64,000 bases of DNA, from NCBI RefSeq assembly GCF_029633865.1, contig NC_079222.1, positions 28,334,166-28,398,165 of the forward strand. The letters run 5' to 3'. Below, piece by piece: positions 25,959 through 38,992 of the stretch. The number at the start of each line of letters is the position of its first letter. Positions within the stretch are counted from its first letter, which is position 1. The translations under genes were made by a program, and so were the position numbers. Below the pieces are notes generated by a model. That model did not search any database. It saw only the letters and a program-made list of their open reading frames with translations, and was not told where the DNA came from. The DNA comes from Lampris incognitus (lineage: Eukaryota; Chordata; Actinopteri; Lampriformes; Lampridae).

Positions 25959-26583
25959 ACTCAGAGACCATCATTTGTCTGAGAGATACCACCATCCAAG
26001 CAGAGCAGAATTTACCCAGAAGAAAAGGCCCAACGGTTGGGGACTGAGACTCCTTTTGGATGGTTACGGTGGACAGAACAGGGAGAGGCACGACGAGAGC
26101 CATGTGGGAGGAGACTAAGGGGGTTTTGATATTCACACACATCAACCCCAAACACAGTCTCCACTGACACAAACTGTTGCCTCCTCTAACGCTCCTCCAG
26201 AATCTTCCTCACGGGGAGATCCTTGCTATGAACCCCGGCTCCCTTGGCATCAACAGGTAGCCACGCTGCTATACCAGGCTCCGTGTGGGCATCCCGCAAT
26301 CCTGGGTTCTGCCCACACAGGACTCAAAGACTGCCCTTGGACAAAGAGAATGAAATACTCCTGATTTACTCCTCTGGTGACTTACTTTACTTAGTGCTTT
26401 CCTTGCAAGTTGAAAAGACTGGGTTATCTCTGCCCCCACTTGTTCCTGCATCAGTCAAAATTCCCTATCTTTTCCTTAACTCCCTTCAATTTCCTGGTCC
26501 CTCCATTCCCTTGTTCCAGTAATATAGCGTTGCTTCATCGAGCAAAACGTTCTGTCTTTGTGCTCACCACGTGGTGTAGGACA
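25959..26583 (+). other. gnaz: gnaz 5'UTR segment with splice acceptor and three upstream ORFs
   Basis: A pyrimidine-rich stretch (25928-25949) ends in 'gttggcag' with the acceptor AG at 25957-25958. That fits a 5'UTR that begins in an unseen upstream exon, as known for mammalian GNAZ, whose first exon is noncoding. Three short ATG frames precede the coding start: 26060-26167 (35 residues), 26228-26260 (10 residues) and 26350-26364 (4 residues). All terminate before the main ATG, so reduced translation of the main frame is possible. The open frame running into the gene from 26410 starts with TTG, not ATG, and is not an extended protein. Confidence 0.6.
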
Positions 26584-27306
26584 ATGGGGTGCCGTCAGAG
26601 TTCGGAGGAGAAGGAAGCGGCACGGCGCTCACGCCGAATCGACCGCCACTTACGTTCAGAGAGTCAGCGGCAACGCCGTGAGATCAAGCTTTTGCTGTTG
26701 GGAACCAGCAATTCTGGCAAGAGCACCATTGTCAAACAGATGAAGATCATCCATAGTGGAGGCTTCAATTTAGAGGCTTGCAAGGAGTATAAGCCCCTCA
26801 TCCTGTATAATGCCATTGACTCTCTCACACGTATCATCCGTGCCCTCGCTACCCTCAAGATTGACTTCCATAATGCTGATCGTGCATATGATGCTGTGCA
26901 GCTCTTTGCCCTCACAGGGCCTGCTGAGAGCAAGGGAGAGATTACGCCAGAGCTGCTGGGTGTCATGAAACGTCTTTGGGCTGACTCAGGGGTCCAGGAA
27001 TGCTTCCAACGATCTAACGAGTATCACCTTGAGGACAACACTGCCTACTACCTGAATGACCTGGATCGCATCTCTGCAGCTGAGTACATCCCCACTGTGG
27101 AGGACATCCTACGCTCCCGTGACATGACCACCGGCATTGTGGAGAACAAGTTCACCTTCAAAGAACTCACCTTCAAGATGGTAGATGTCGGAGGACAGCG
27201 TTCAGAGAGAAAGAAGTGGATCCACTGTTTTGAGGGCGTGACCGCAATCATTTTCTGTGTCGAGCTAAGTGGTTATGACCTCAAACTGTATGAAGACAAC
27301 CAGACG
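26584..27306 (+). CDS. gnaz: gnaz coding exon 1: G-protein alpha-z subunit, residues 1-241
   Basis: G-alpha-z is a Gi-family GTPase that inhibits adenylyl cyclase and is mostly neuronal. The exon starts '[20 protein letters not shown]': Gly2 and Cys3 are the lipidation sites, and Ser16 and Ser27 are at the known kinase sites. The P-loop GTSNSGKS (40-47) is the variant typical of alpha-z; other Gi proteins have GAGESGKS. Switch I has Arg179 and Thr182, and switch II has DVGGQ with Gln205. Exon 1 ends after codon 241 (Thr) at 'cagacg/gtaaga', a good donor. Only a few substitutions separate it from the human protein as I know it, and no frame break exists. The ATG at 26584 is fixed by the N-terminal lipidation motif. 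Confidence 0.98.
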
Positions 27307-27419
27307 GTAAGAAAACCGAACTTTAGGAGCAGCACACTCATGCATGCATCTGCACCTTCATGTGCACACTACACATATATAGTATATGTACATACAACTG
27401 TCAAATACAAAATTGAAAG

Positions 27420-28560
27420 GGATGAGAAGGAACTAGCATAATTAAGGAACTAGCATAATAAGAACTAGCATAATTATGTGAATGCAGGATGTAGAAATAA
27501 CATATAGTTACCAGAAATTTGGATATCTGGTGTTTTATTGCACCTTTCTTTTTAGCACCACTTGGCCATTTGATTTTGGGTCCAGGGGGAATCATACTTA
27601 AAATAGTCAAAAGTTTTTGTAGTGTTTTTAGCAGACTTTTTTTTTTGTAAAAATAGTTGTGTCATTATGATAAAATGTAACAATTTCTCACAGTGGCAAG
27701 CACTGAGCAACACTGCTCTTGTCATGACTGTCAGGATGTACCACTTCATTGGGAAATATATTTGCCATTCTAAGCAGCTTTTGATGTTAAGAAACCGAAA
27801 AGAAATTCCACAGAATTCCAGAGGAAATGACTGAAGGCCCACTCGCTCTCGACTCTCAAAGTGAAGGCAGTGACTGCTCATTACCCATGTAATATTTTCC
27901 AGCAGGGGGTTAAAGTATATGTTAAATGCTCCACGAGGCAATACGTTTAACAAAGTTGTAGTTTAAAGACAGAGCTACAGATGGAGGAAAATAATGTGAT
28001 CTTTATTTGCCTGTTCTTAAATCATATATCTGGAGGGACGTGGCAATGTTTTGTTTTTTTGTTTTTTTGTTTTGTTTTTTGAGGAATATTCACATTGCCC
28101 GAACACGTCACCTGAATTTATAGTTTGCAGTCTCACCGTTCTCTCTTCTGGAGATGCACTAGCCTGATAATTGATGCCTCAAAAAAACAACAACCAAAAA
28201 AAAAAAAAAGATTTCCATATTGCCAAGCTAGATAATGAAATCACTTAGCTTTTTAGGGTAAAAATAAACTGCCCTATGGTGCTAATTGAGTTCACAGAAT
28301 GAAGTGTGGGGCCGTACCTGTGAGAATTAGCAGATTGCAAAGGCACAGTGGGAGTTCATAGGTGCCGGAGGAAAATTATTCGCAATTCCTGGGTAGAGGT
28401 GAGCAGAAAACGGAAGGATCAAAATTAAGAGGAAAAGACAACTGGGCTGGAAATTAGAACTCCTGCATTGATCCAGTTTTACATTATGAAGCAGTTCGGC
28501 TTTAGTTGATAAGACAGTTTTGGGTTCTGAGCTATTGGAAATATGTTGGAACTGAGTGAC
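27420..28560. other. intron segment without recognised feature
   Basis: AT-rich. 'aactagcataat' recurs three times at 27432-27477. No gene or repeat family was recognised. Confidence 0.5.
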
Positions 28561-28589
28561 CTTCAGTTTGTCACATAGTTGTGGTTGTT

Positions 28590-29012
28590 TGGACTTTTCC
28601 CCCTTTTTCTCCCAATTGCACTTGGCCAATTGCCCCACTCTTCTGAGCCGTCCCGGTCGCTGCTTTACCCCCTCTGCCGAGCTGGGGAGGGCTGCAGACT
28701 ACCACATGCCTCCTCTGATACATGTGGAGTCGCCAGCTGCTTCTTTTCACTTGACAGTGAGGAGTTTCGCAGGAGGGAACATAGCACTTGGGAGGCTCAC
28801 ACTATTCCCCCCAGTTCCCCCTCCCCCCCGACCAACCAGAGGAGGCACTAGTGCAACCACCAGGACACATACCCCCATCTGGCTTCCCATCCGCAGACAC
28901 AGCCAATTGTGTCTGTAAGGACACCCGCCCAAGCCGCAGGTAACACGAGGATTCAAACTGGCAATCCCCGTGTTGGTAGGCAATGGAATAGACCGCCACG
29001 CCACCCATACTC
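28590..29012 (-). mobile_element. tRNA-derived SINE (family A), minus strand, in gnaz intron
   Basis: The complement reads A-box 'gtggcgtggcggtctattcc', a degenerate B-box with 'gtttgaatcc', then 'acagacacaattggctgtg' and the family body, ending in a purine-rich tail at 28590-28612. Confidence 0.85.
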
Positions 29013-29079
29013 CCAGTGTGTCTTTTTTAAGATAATGAATTTTGACATTAACATTTTTGCTGAACAATATAAATACTTG

Positions 29080-29190
29080 GCCTTGCGGCCTGTCCAGGGT
29101 GTCTCCCCGCCTGCCGTCCAATGACTGCTGGAATAGGCCCCAGCATCACCGCGACCCCGAGAGCAGGATAAGCGGTTCGGGTAATGGAAT
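29080..29190 (+). mobile_element. V-SINE tail-type-I fragment
   Basis: It begins 'ggccttgcggcctgtccagg' and ends 'gataagcggttcgggtaatgg' plus 'aatgg' repeats. Head and core are absent. Confidence 0.75.
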
Positions 29191-29205
29191 GGAATGGAAT
29201 ATAAC

Positions 29206-29400
29206 TACCACTACTTTCAGCCGCTCCCGTTAGGGGCCGCCACAGCGGATCATCCGTTTCCATCTCTTCCTGTCTTCTGAATTGCCCTCTGTCACAACGG
29301 CCACCTTTATGTCTTCCCTCACCACATCCGCAAACCTCCTCCTTGGCCTTCCTCTTTTCCTCTTCCCTGGCAGCTCCATATTCAGCAATAAGATAACTAT
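29206..29400 (-). mobile_element. LINE ORF2 C-terminus and tail (family D), copy 1
   Basis: The minus strand encodes 'MELPGKRKRGRPRRRFADVV' followed by 'DRKRWKRMIRCGGP', a basic C-terminal end common to fish non-LTR elements, and finishes with 'gcccctaacgggagcggctg'. Only the last ~65 codons remain. Clade not determined. Confidence 0.65.
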
Positions 29401-30739
29401 CACCTTTAATGTACGATGCAAAACAAAAACAAACTTGGACTTATCTCAGAGGGAAGTGAACAACCTAAACAGGCTTTCCTTGAATTTTGTAAGGAGAAGG
29501 CCATATTTTTGACATCATTTGTTAAGCCAAATCAAAGCATGAACCCTAGCCAGTATCTTATCTGAATACATCAGCTTGTAGGCAAAGAGCACTGAAACGA
29601 GGATCCTGTTTGGCTGTCAGACTGGTGTGGTCTGTGGCAAGCTTTTGAAGTAAATTGCTCATCGAGCACTCAGTGCATTAGGGCTGGCCCAGATGCTCAG
29701 TGGCATGACTGTACCTAGTGTCTGCCTCAGGCCCCTCCACTGTCCACCCAGTCTGACACTCCTCAGTTTCAGAAAGTACTTTTCCCCTTGACCATATACT
29801 TATTTTCCCGTGGAAGAGACCGAGGTGGATCAAACTACATAAGTGATTTTGTCTGATAGGAGTTTGCTGTATACACTTAATAATCACAGTTATATTTTAA
29901 TTCTATGATAACTTTCACACCAGAAAACGCAACATGATAAGATACCAAGGTGGTGTGCAGACCACTGAGCGTTACACTACATTACAAGAACTCAAAAAGC
30001 CAGCTGGAACACATGTTGCAGTAAAATATCTAATGCTGACCAGCTCCTTTCTCAGTTCATCGATGCTTATATTACAATGGAGGGACTGTCGACATAATGA
30101 CAAAAATGAGATCACAGTGGATCTGTCAGAGCTCGTCCAGCCAAGGAGATTGATGTATATATAGAGATGTTGTTTTTTCATATGTAAAGATGAGTGAGAT
30201 TTTTTTACATGGGAATTATTATATTTGGAAAAATGTAAATTCTGGAGAGAAACCTATTGTTATTGACAAAGTTTAACAGTAATTAAATACTAGCTGCTAC
30301 AGCTGTATAGCATATTACACAGATATAGATATGCCCAGTGAGGATACCACTCCCACCTCTTCCTAATGCATTTGAAAATATATTAGTTACGTTTATTTAC
30401 TGTTGATGGATATTGGTGTGCTGTTGGCAAGCGCTGTCAAAACAAACGGGAAGCTCACTACACCATAATGTCAAGATGCTGACTATGCTAGTACGGCAAC
30501 ACAGAGATACCAACGGCTGGAACATATTGAATCAAGGTGCATAGCACATTGTTCTATTGGCTTTTGAATTCTGACACACCAGTGATAAATTAAGGTGTGA
30601 TAATATCTCACAAGCACGAGTAGAAAATGTAAAAGTGATAACTGAGGTATAATTATGCTATGATGGCCACAAAAAAAAGCCTTTACTTTTGTTAGCAGTA
30701 GCCGGGGTGGCAACTATATACGTATGTTTAAACATCTGC
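29401..30739. other. intron segment without recognised feature
   Basis: AT-rich, short frames only. Nothing supportable. Confidence 0.5.
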
Positions 30740-31035
30740 TACTACGACTACTGCTTTCGACTGCTCCCGTTAGGGGTCGCCGCAGCAAATCATCCATTTC
30801 CATTTCTTCCTGTCCTCTGCCACACCAGCCACCTGCATGTCCTCCCTCACCACACCCATAAACCTCCTCTTTGGCCTTCCTCTTTTCCTCTTCCCTGGCA
30901 GCTCCATATTCAGCATCCTTCTCCCAATATACCCAGCATCTCTCCTCCACACATGTCCAAACCCTTTCAGTTCTTGCCTCTCTTGCTTTGTCTCCAAACT
31001 GTCCAACATGAGCATGACAATGACAGCTGTAGTCT
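30740..31035 (-). mobile_element. LINE ORF2 C-terminus and tail (family D), copy 2
   Basis: The complement encodes 'GFGHVWRRDAGYIGRRMLNM' and then 'ELPGKRKRGRPKRRFMGVV', ending 'gcgacccctaacgggagcag'. It extends about 40 codons further 5' than copy 1 at 29206. Both are 3'-end fragments on the same strand, 1.5 kb apart. Confidence 0.65.
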
Positions 31036-31183
31036 TCGTATATGAGCAGTAAATATGACCCAATGCAAGAGGCCTCTGAGGCAATGTCACATGAAAGTTA
31101 AATTTCAGATTTTTATGATCTCATACCAAAGAAAAAAAAAACTTCACAAAAAATCGAAGAAAAAAAAAGTTAATTAAGGTCAG

Positions 31184-31187
<4 letters not shown>

Positions 31188-31240
<53 letters not shown>
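31188..31240. repeat. (AT)n microsatellite
   Basis: About 26 uninterrupted TA units. Confidence 0.95.
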
Positions 31241-31242
<2 letters not shown>

Positions 31243-31391
31243 CATTGTCAAAAGAAACACTCAATGGTAGGGAAAATGCTCATCAAGTAAGGAGCAAAAT
31301 AATCCAGTGAGTCAAGTAAATTCTTTATGAGACAGTACAAGCCTGTTTCATGACATAAGCAATCATCAGCTGTCAATAAAACTACTCGAGG

Positions 31392-31394
<3 letters not shown>
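31241..31394 (+). repeat. interspersed repeat P, copy 1 (collinear)
   Basis: 'aaagaaacactcaatggtag', 'aaggagcaaaataat' and 'ccagtgagtcaagtaaattc' follow in one direction, then 'gagacagtacaagcctgttt' and 'aataaaactactcgagg'. The same words occur at 34698-34836 with the first part inverted. It resembles sequences next to fish Penelope-like elements; that is an inference. Confidence 0.7.
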
Positions 31395-31428
<34 letters not shown>

Positions 31429-31467
31429 TCACACTCACACTCTCACACACACACATATATGTGTGTG

Positions 31468-31560
<93 letters not shown>
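31395..31560. repeat. compound (AT)n/(CA)n/(GT)n microsatellite
   Basis: Alternating pure AT, 'cactcacac', GT and a long final AT run. Confidence 0.95.
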
Positions 31561-31563
<3 letters not shown>

Positions 31564-31604
31564 ATCCTAGCCCTGTGTATTAAACAGCTGGAAGTTGAAA
31601 GGGC

Positions 31605-31985
31605 ATTCAATTTTATTTATATAGCCCAATATCACAAATTACAAATTTGCCTCAGTGGGCTTAACAGCAACACAACATCCTGCCCTTAGACCCTCTCATC
31701 GGATAAGGAACAACTCCCTAAAAAAACCTTTACAAGGGAGAAAAAATAGGAAGAAACCTCAGCGACAGCAACAGAGGAGGGATCTCTCTCCCAAGATGGA
31801 CAGCGTGCAATGGATGTTGTGTTCACGCAATTTACATAATACAACATTGAAAGAGGATAACACAATTATAATGGACATACAATTTATGAAGAACATGATG
31901 CACATGATGCCAAGCAGTGTCCACATGCCAACAGAACAGTCCAGGACCCAAGCCACGCAACCAACATCATCATGTATAAATTTTT
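31605..31985 (-). mobile_element. L2-type LINE 3'UTR fragment, minus strand
   Basis: It matches the 3' end of the L2 copy at 14930 over its whole length ('attacaaatttgcctcagtg', 'aacatcctgcccttagaccc', 'ggaagaaacctcag'). No coding part. Same strand as the other two L2 copies. Confidence 0.8.
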
Positions 31986-32099
31986 TAAAAAAAATCAACT
32001 CAATTCAAGCAGATAAGGTGTGGTGACCGCAGATCCCAAATAAATTAATGAGGCTTACTTGAGTTTCTATCATAATTTGTATAGTTCTGACTATATACA

Positions 32100-32430
32100 G
32101 CCTCAGCTCAGCAAAAACAAAAGGAATTTCTGGATTTGTTAGACTTCACACCCCTAAATGAAGACTCCCTGGCCTCTCTAGAGCTTGACCTAAAGGCCGA
32201 ATATAATTGTCTGAGGCTATATGTAATATGAGGGGAGGGGAAACCCCTGGACCAGATGGAATCCCAATTGAAATATATAAAACTTTCCAGACAAAAACTA
32301 ATACCGCCTCTACTTGATATGTTCCAAGAAGCTTTTGATAACGGATCTCTTCCTCCCTCTCTCAATATGGCAGCAATTACTTTTCTGCTGAAAGCAGGGA
32401 AAACACCGACTGTTTGTGGAGCCAGACCTG
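32100..32430 (+). mobile_element. L1-like LINE RT fragment
   Basis: The plus strand encodes 'GPDGIPIEIYKTFQ' and, one frame on, 'KLIPPLLDMFQEAFDNGS' then 'LPPSLNMAAITFLLKAGKTP', the segment before the RT core in L1-type ORF2. It has a frameshift near 32297, and an ATGG run at 32432-32448 follows. Short, dead copy. Confidence 0.75.
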
Positions 32431-32449
32431 GATGGATGGATGGATGGAT

Positions 32450-34320
32450 AGGAATGATTCATCAATGAGTTCAAGCACACATCTTATTCTTCCATTAAGT
32501 ATCCTGGACCTACATACTGATAAATGCTTTTAAGATAAGCGTTTGTGGTAGATGTTCCATGCACCGTTCCTAATTTAATGAAAGACCATGTGATTCACTG
32601 TGTGAGTCATTTCTGAACATGGATGACAAATGAGGTTAATGTGAGGAAAAGATTTAGAGCTTGGCATTATGACCACCATAAGCAATTTAGAGAAGAACTG
32701 GGTTTTACATGAACACATGAAAACCATCAGACTCCATAAAATTTCCAGTCTTTGAGTCTGCATAGACAAATTAGTTTCTGTACATTAAATATCTGGGAAT
32801 TTAAATCCTCATTTGAGCCTGCTTTAGTTTATATCATAATTAGGTTTTGTAAAAACTGCCCAGTTGTGTTCAGTTTTTTTTTTCATCAAAGCTTTATGCA
32901 TACAGACACACAAGTAAAACACTCCTTTATCCCACAAGACCCAAGTTCAGTGCCAACACGCCAGTCTTCATGAGAGAAAAAAAAACTGCATTACGAAAAT
33001 TACAGCTTAACAATTTTTGCCCACCATACAATTCCCTCATGAATTTTCCCAATCCCATCCCTGTCTTCATAATGAATCGGTTGCTATAGTTACTGCTGCT
33101 TAGCAACAGGCTGGTCAAATGCTCCTAATCCCGGGCTGTTGACAGTGAGCTGTGACTCGGGGAGGGGGGGGGGGATGACGAGGAGGGGGGTTGTACAGCA
33201 AACAGCAGCACTGGAGAGAATGATGAAGTGTACTAGTGTGCATATTTGTATGTATGTTTTGTGTGTATGAGTACCGCAAGTTTTATGCAACAGCTAAGGT
33301 CGAGCGACTTGCTGTGAATTCTGTGTGTGTGTGAGGTGAAAACCAAGCGCATGGATGTCCGGGTAGTGTCAGCGCAGTTTACAGTAAGCAAACATCAAGC
33401 CATTAACGGCCCATACACAACAGTAAAACAATGTTCAGCCCAATCTCGACTTAGATTTGTATCAGTTTAAATATATTTGTTTTAATTGGGGAAGTTGGAG
33501 ACAGGCTAGATTTTTTTTGAAGTGTTTATTTTAACGTTTGGGTTGGCAATGTTTTTGTTGAGCCACACAACCAAACATCGACAGAGCTGAATCTAAAGCG
33601 ACCCTGACCCTGGTCAGATCGTCCAAAATCATAGTGCGACTGTGTTGTTTTCACGTGGCCGTAACATCTCAGCAGCTTGAGGACTTGTCATAGTGTGCCA
33701 TAACTGAATTGATTCATGTGACCTGATCTTGTTTTTATTTTGGGTTTTAAGTAAACAGGATGACATACAAGCGGTGTAAAATAAACCGGGACAAATAATA
33801 TCCAACACTATGACAACACTTTCTCAATATAATAAAAACTCCTGCTACATAAAATATGTCCAGGGTGCTTTGCAAAATCCAGTTGTTGCATAACTAAAAG
33901 GTAGGAGCACCAAGAAGTCAGGAGGGGTGATCGGAAGAAAAAAAAATCAAATCATTAGCAATTACATTAGTGTCATATGAGGAGATATTGTATTTTTGAT
34001 GTGGTTAACTCCGTTTCATAACAGCTGAAATCACGAGAGCGTTTAGGGTTTTTTTTCTTCCAGTTTTGAAATACGGCATTTAGTCACTGCGACTTTAATT
34101 CCAATTCACACAAGGATTTGAGTGGGAAAAAATATGTACACAGCTGTCCAGGTAGTACTAATCTTTTAATGTCATCATTATGCCATTATTTCTTGCTATT
34201 ATTCAGTTTTTCATGGTTTAGAAAGAATATCCGTTACTAATATGGTTGGTTGACTAGAAAAGAAAAGTGATGTCTGACCTCGTGGTAGTCACCTTGTTTT
34301 TTTTATTTCGATTGTGCTTA
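32450..34320. other. intron segment without recognised feature
   Basis: AT-rich. A G11 run lies near 33165. No exon with splice context or known motif was recognised on either strand. Confidence 0.5.
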
Positions 34321-34329
34321 ATCCCACTG

Positions 34330-34835
<506 letters not shown>

Positions 34836-34836
<1 letters not shown>

Positions 34837-34915
34837 CCCTGTGATGGTCCGGCGGCCTGTCCATTGTGACTCCCCGTCTCCCGCCCAATGACTGCTGGGA
34901 TTGGCTCCAGCATGG
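34836..34915 (+). mobile_element. V-SINE tail-type-I fragment, truncated both ends
   Basis: 'gccctgtgatggtccggcgg' to 'gggattggctccagcatgg', then directly AT/GT repeats. It lacks the final ATGG tail. Confidence 0.7.
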
Positions 34916-34916
34916 A

Positions 34917-35004
<88 letters not shown>

Positions 35005-35012
35005 ATGTATAA
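34916..35012. repeat. (GT)n microsatellite
   Basis: AT lead, about 32 GT units, then 'gtatgtatgtat'. Confidence 0.95.
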
Positions 35013-36659
35013 TGTATATGTTCTGTGGTGCAACATATAACAAGAAAGACAAAAAAGTCAAATATATAATAAAAAGGCTGAATATTGAAATACTTAACAA
35101 TTGAATAACAGGATGACACATACATCGTATCCATCTTTAAGTGTTGGTTATAGTTCATTCTAAGGAGGCACGTTTGAAATGATCCTAATGAGTTGAATTC
35201 AGTTGAAAATGGGTGGCTACTCACTTAAGGGATTTCTGGTTATTGGAAAATAAGCATTGTCACCAAGTTGAAAGTCCTCATTAATACTGTAGCCTAATTA
35301 AGGCCTAATTATGGCTCCAGAGCAGATAGGGGTGAGAGGGTTTTTGGAGGAGGGGTGGGGTTGTTGTGTATGTACCTGCACCTATCTAATCTTCATGCTC
35401 CTGGGATCTGCTCTTCCCTTCCTTTGCGTTTCCCCTCCCACTCCATTAAGAAACTTACTTTGTGTGACCAGACTGACTGCGGTCTTAGTGTGTAGCACAA
35501 CTACGCCACCCTGGGGAATTACACTCAGACAAATATGAATTACACCTTGTATACGGCAGCTCGGTATCACTATGTACAGGTTTAACCCCTTTTAGGCAGT
35601 CTTGTAAAACCAAAAATGGCCTGTTCATGTTAAAAGATGATTTGATTTATTTTAAGGTCAAACAAGAATATGCCAAGGAAATAGTCTGACCCCTTTCTGT
35701 TCATTATGTCAGATTAAATAAAAGGTACAGATTGCTAATGAAATTATGGAAGGCCCTGGGAAGCTGGCAGAAGCAGAAGTGTCTGCCGGGGAGAGGAGGT
35801 GACTAAAAGAGGGGAAGGTACTACTTACCACACATGCTTGTGCACCTTTCACACATAATGTGAAGCAGAAGATGAGTTCTTGTACGACACTTAACAATGT
35901 GCAGGTGAAGGGAAGTGGTGAGTAGTTCATAAATAGTTCATGAGGATCTTAAATAGTTTGCCGAGGGTGGGGATTGTACCTTGACCATGAAGCACAGAAT
36001 CGGGCCCGGTTCCATGAGGTTGCAAAAGCTTGTCTTGCAGCCTCAGTTTAATATTTTGCAGCCTCAGTTGAAATCTGAATAATATGTGTCATCATTTAGT
36101 GTTCAGGTGGTCAATTTTGTGCCCCGTTATGCTCTTTTATGTCAGTAGGTGGTAGTAATTAGCCGTGATTCCTCCGGGGACCGCAGTTTGAGGGTACGGG
36201 TGCCGATCTGACTCATAAAGCAGACTTGCTGAAAAGGGGTGACACACTGTATTCACTTACTACTGTTTACAACTTTTTACAGCTGTGCTCCAGATAATCT
36301 GTTCATCAGGGACCACGCTCAGGACCTGTAACACCTACACTATTTTTCATACTGTGCCCCCCCCAAACATCAGATGTACCCTGAGTCACTTTATTCTGGA
36401 ACCGGGCCTGCACAGGGTTAATATGAGCTGTTGGGGAAAAAAATCAGGTAATCAAAATCAAATGAAGAAATCCAAAGAGACCAAATATCTACAATGAGGT
36501 CAAAACAGAGTGCATAAGAAAGAAAAACCTGTTGGAAGCTGCACAGAGTAAAAAAGACACTGGCTATTTTTTTTTTAAATAAATGTGCTGGAAATGGTTA
36601 AAACAATACCAACTATAGCTGGTGTCTTTACAGCTAGAGTATGCATAAGGAGAACTTGC
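35013..36659. other. intron segment without recognised feature
   Basis: No exon or repeat family recognised. Confidence 0.5.
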
Positions 36660-36746
36660 ACATACCACTTGAGCATACATACGGTGAAACATACCACTTG
36701 AGCATACATACGGCGAAACGTACCACTTGAGCATACATACGGCAAA
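36660..36746. repeat. 29-bp minisatellite x3
   Basis: Units starting 'acataccacttgagcatac' at 36660, 36689 and 36718 differ at one to three places. No coding role is likely. Confidence 0.9.
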
Positions 36747-37022
36747 TCTATGAGAAAATAAATACAGCCGCCTGATATCGGTTAAACCACCGAGCAGGCA
36801 AACAAATTCCAGCTGCACAGTTAAATGTGAAACAAAGAAAACCTTGCCATTGAAAAAAGAAGAGAGCTGCTGGAGGCCACTTTAGAAATAAGTCTGCTAC
36901 CTGTCCACAAAATCATGCAACAACAAAACTAGTTGATGCAAATGAAACAGAAAATTGCTGGGCCCACCTAAAGAGCCTGAATAAGTACTGAGTATTGCCG
37001 GGTATTGAGTAAATTACCAAAC

Positions 37023-37396
37023 AAGGTGGCACGGTGGCACAGCGATTAGCGCAGTCGCCTCACAGCAAGCGGGTCCTGGGTTCGAACCCCGGGGTTGTCC
37101 AACCTTGGGGTCATCCCAGGTCATCCTCTGTGTGGAGTTTGCATGTTCTCCCCATGTCTGCGAGGGTTTCCTCCGAGTGCGCCGGTTTCCTCCCATAGTC
37201 CAAAGACATGCAGGTCAGGTGAATCGGCCATACTAAACTGTCCCTAGATGTGAATGCGCTGGCCCTGTGATGGACTGGCGGCCTGTCCAGGGTGTCTCCC
37301 CACCTGCCGCCCAATGACTGCTGGGATAGGCTCCAGCATCCCCGCAACCCAGATTGGGATAAGCGGCTTGGATAATGGATGGATGAATGGATGGAA
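37023..37396 (+). mobile_element. V-SINE-type SINE, tail type I, near full length
   Basis: Head 'ggtggcacagcgattagcgc', B-box 'gggttcgaacccc', core with 'tgtggagtttgcatgttctc' and 'ggtttcctcccatag', tail to 'ggataatggatggatg'. The cleanest copy of this SINE in the window. Confidence 0.9.
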
Positions 37397-38255
37397 ATGA
37401 CTGAATAGGCAAAACTACAACGTCTAAAAGAAGCAGTGCTGAGATTTCAAGCAAGAAACAGGAATCAGTCAGATGGAGCCACCTAACAAAAGCATTTCCA
37501 ATCAAAACCAGGAGCTGCCTTTCCAAACTGGACTTGGGGGACTATACTGTGCGCTATACTGTTTACAGAGTACTAAACAGCACTTAAGAGTAAATAAGCT
37601 GGGCAACACATGTGTTCAGTATGCGGGACACCAGAAGATGATTAGATTATGTCGTGTCAAACAAGCAAGGACAAGTAACTGTAATGGTAGACCTGTTGCA
37701 TGTGCCAGACTTTCCAAGCTCAGCTGCTTGTTTTCTTCTTCACCCTGAAGTGCACACTGCTCATGGGTCATCCGTGTTGTATTCCCTGAGGAAAAAACTT
37801 GTGTTTTGGTCTGAATGGGTTGCAGCATACTTAGGAATGGCTGCAATAAATGGAAATACGGGGTCGAGTGCTGCAGTTTCAAATTCACAGCTTTTCACAC
37901 CTCCCACAGTACAGTGCTGTGGTTATTTATTCAACCCTCTTAATACACCTACTCCGAATGCCACACCTATATTTCCTCTTTCTTTGGACCATTTTCTCTT
38001 TCTTTCTCGGCAACTGAAGGGATCTTGTGATTTGCTCAGAGCACCATGCTGTTTTGTAGCCCCTGTAACAGCGGCCCAGTCTTCCGTCTGACAACCTCCC
38101 AGTCACAAGCTACTGGCTACTCACCACACGCCTGCAGCCTCTCTCAACACACCCATCGTCTACTTCCTGCTTTCTCTCCCCTCACACACACAAATGGACC
38201 ACTGCCATAAATGTAGATACTTACATTCGGACTTATCACACAGGGTAACGTTCAC
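37397..38255. other. intron segment without recognised feature
   Basis: Mixed-composition DNA with short frames. Nothing recognised. Confidence 0.5.
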
Positions 38256-38344
38256 CCCCCCCCCCCACACACACACACATTATTATTATTATTGTAATTA
38301 TTATTATTGTTATTATTATTATTAGGGGTAGTAGTAGTAGTGGT

Positions 38345-38377
<33 letters not shown>

Positions 38378-38484
38378 CATTAGTGGTAGTAGTAGTAGTG
38401 GTAGTAGTAGTAGTAACAGTGGTGGTATTATTATTAGTAGTAGCAGTAGAAGTAGTGTTAAGTATAGTAGTAGTAATAGTAGAA

Positions 38485-38568
<84 letters not shown>
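38256..38568. repeat. compound microsatellite: C-run/(CA)n, (TTA)n, (TAG)n, (GT)n
   Basis: C12 and CA at 38256-38279, TTA units to about 38325, TAG/TGG units to 38484, then about 41 GT units (38487-38568). Confidence 0.95.
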
Positions 38569-38571
<3 letters not shown>

Positions 38572-38992
38572 ATCTTCTGTGGTATAGGGGACCCCAAATG
38601 GTTTGATCATTAATTGCTTGCCATGCTTGTGACCCCCGAAACTGATTTTAATAAGAGATTAATTGCAAGTGAGCGGTTAATGCGTGCCAGTCTATCTGTT
38701 CATCTCTGTTGCACGTTTTGCCTGCAGCTCTCCTGTGCTCCGGACAAATTATTTTCTTTCTTGTGTAATTTACACAGTTGAACACAGGGTATAGTTTAGG
38801 AGGAGCCAACAGGGATTTTCGACGTTGTAGTGAGATTCCGTTTTCATTTTAAAAAGGGAGATTATCAATTTATGACTGTTGCACTATCTGCAGCAAAATC
38901 TGCAGCTCCCAGGGAGAGGTTTAAAATTTACCTATGAAGCCAAAGAAAGTCTGAAGTGTGAAATGAAACAGGTCCTGTTGGCTCTTATAACA

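Noticed and set aside
26410..26583. N-terminal extension of gnaz by 58 residues
   Set aside because: The open frame begins with TTG, not ATG, and alpha-z needs Gly2 after the ATG at 26584 for lipid attachment.
38307..38613. Ser-rich and Val-rich repeat proteins
   Set aside because: Products of the TAG/TTA and GT microsatellites.
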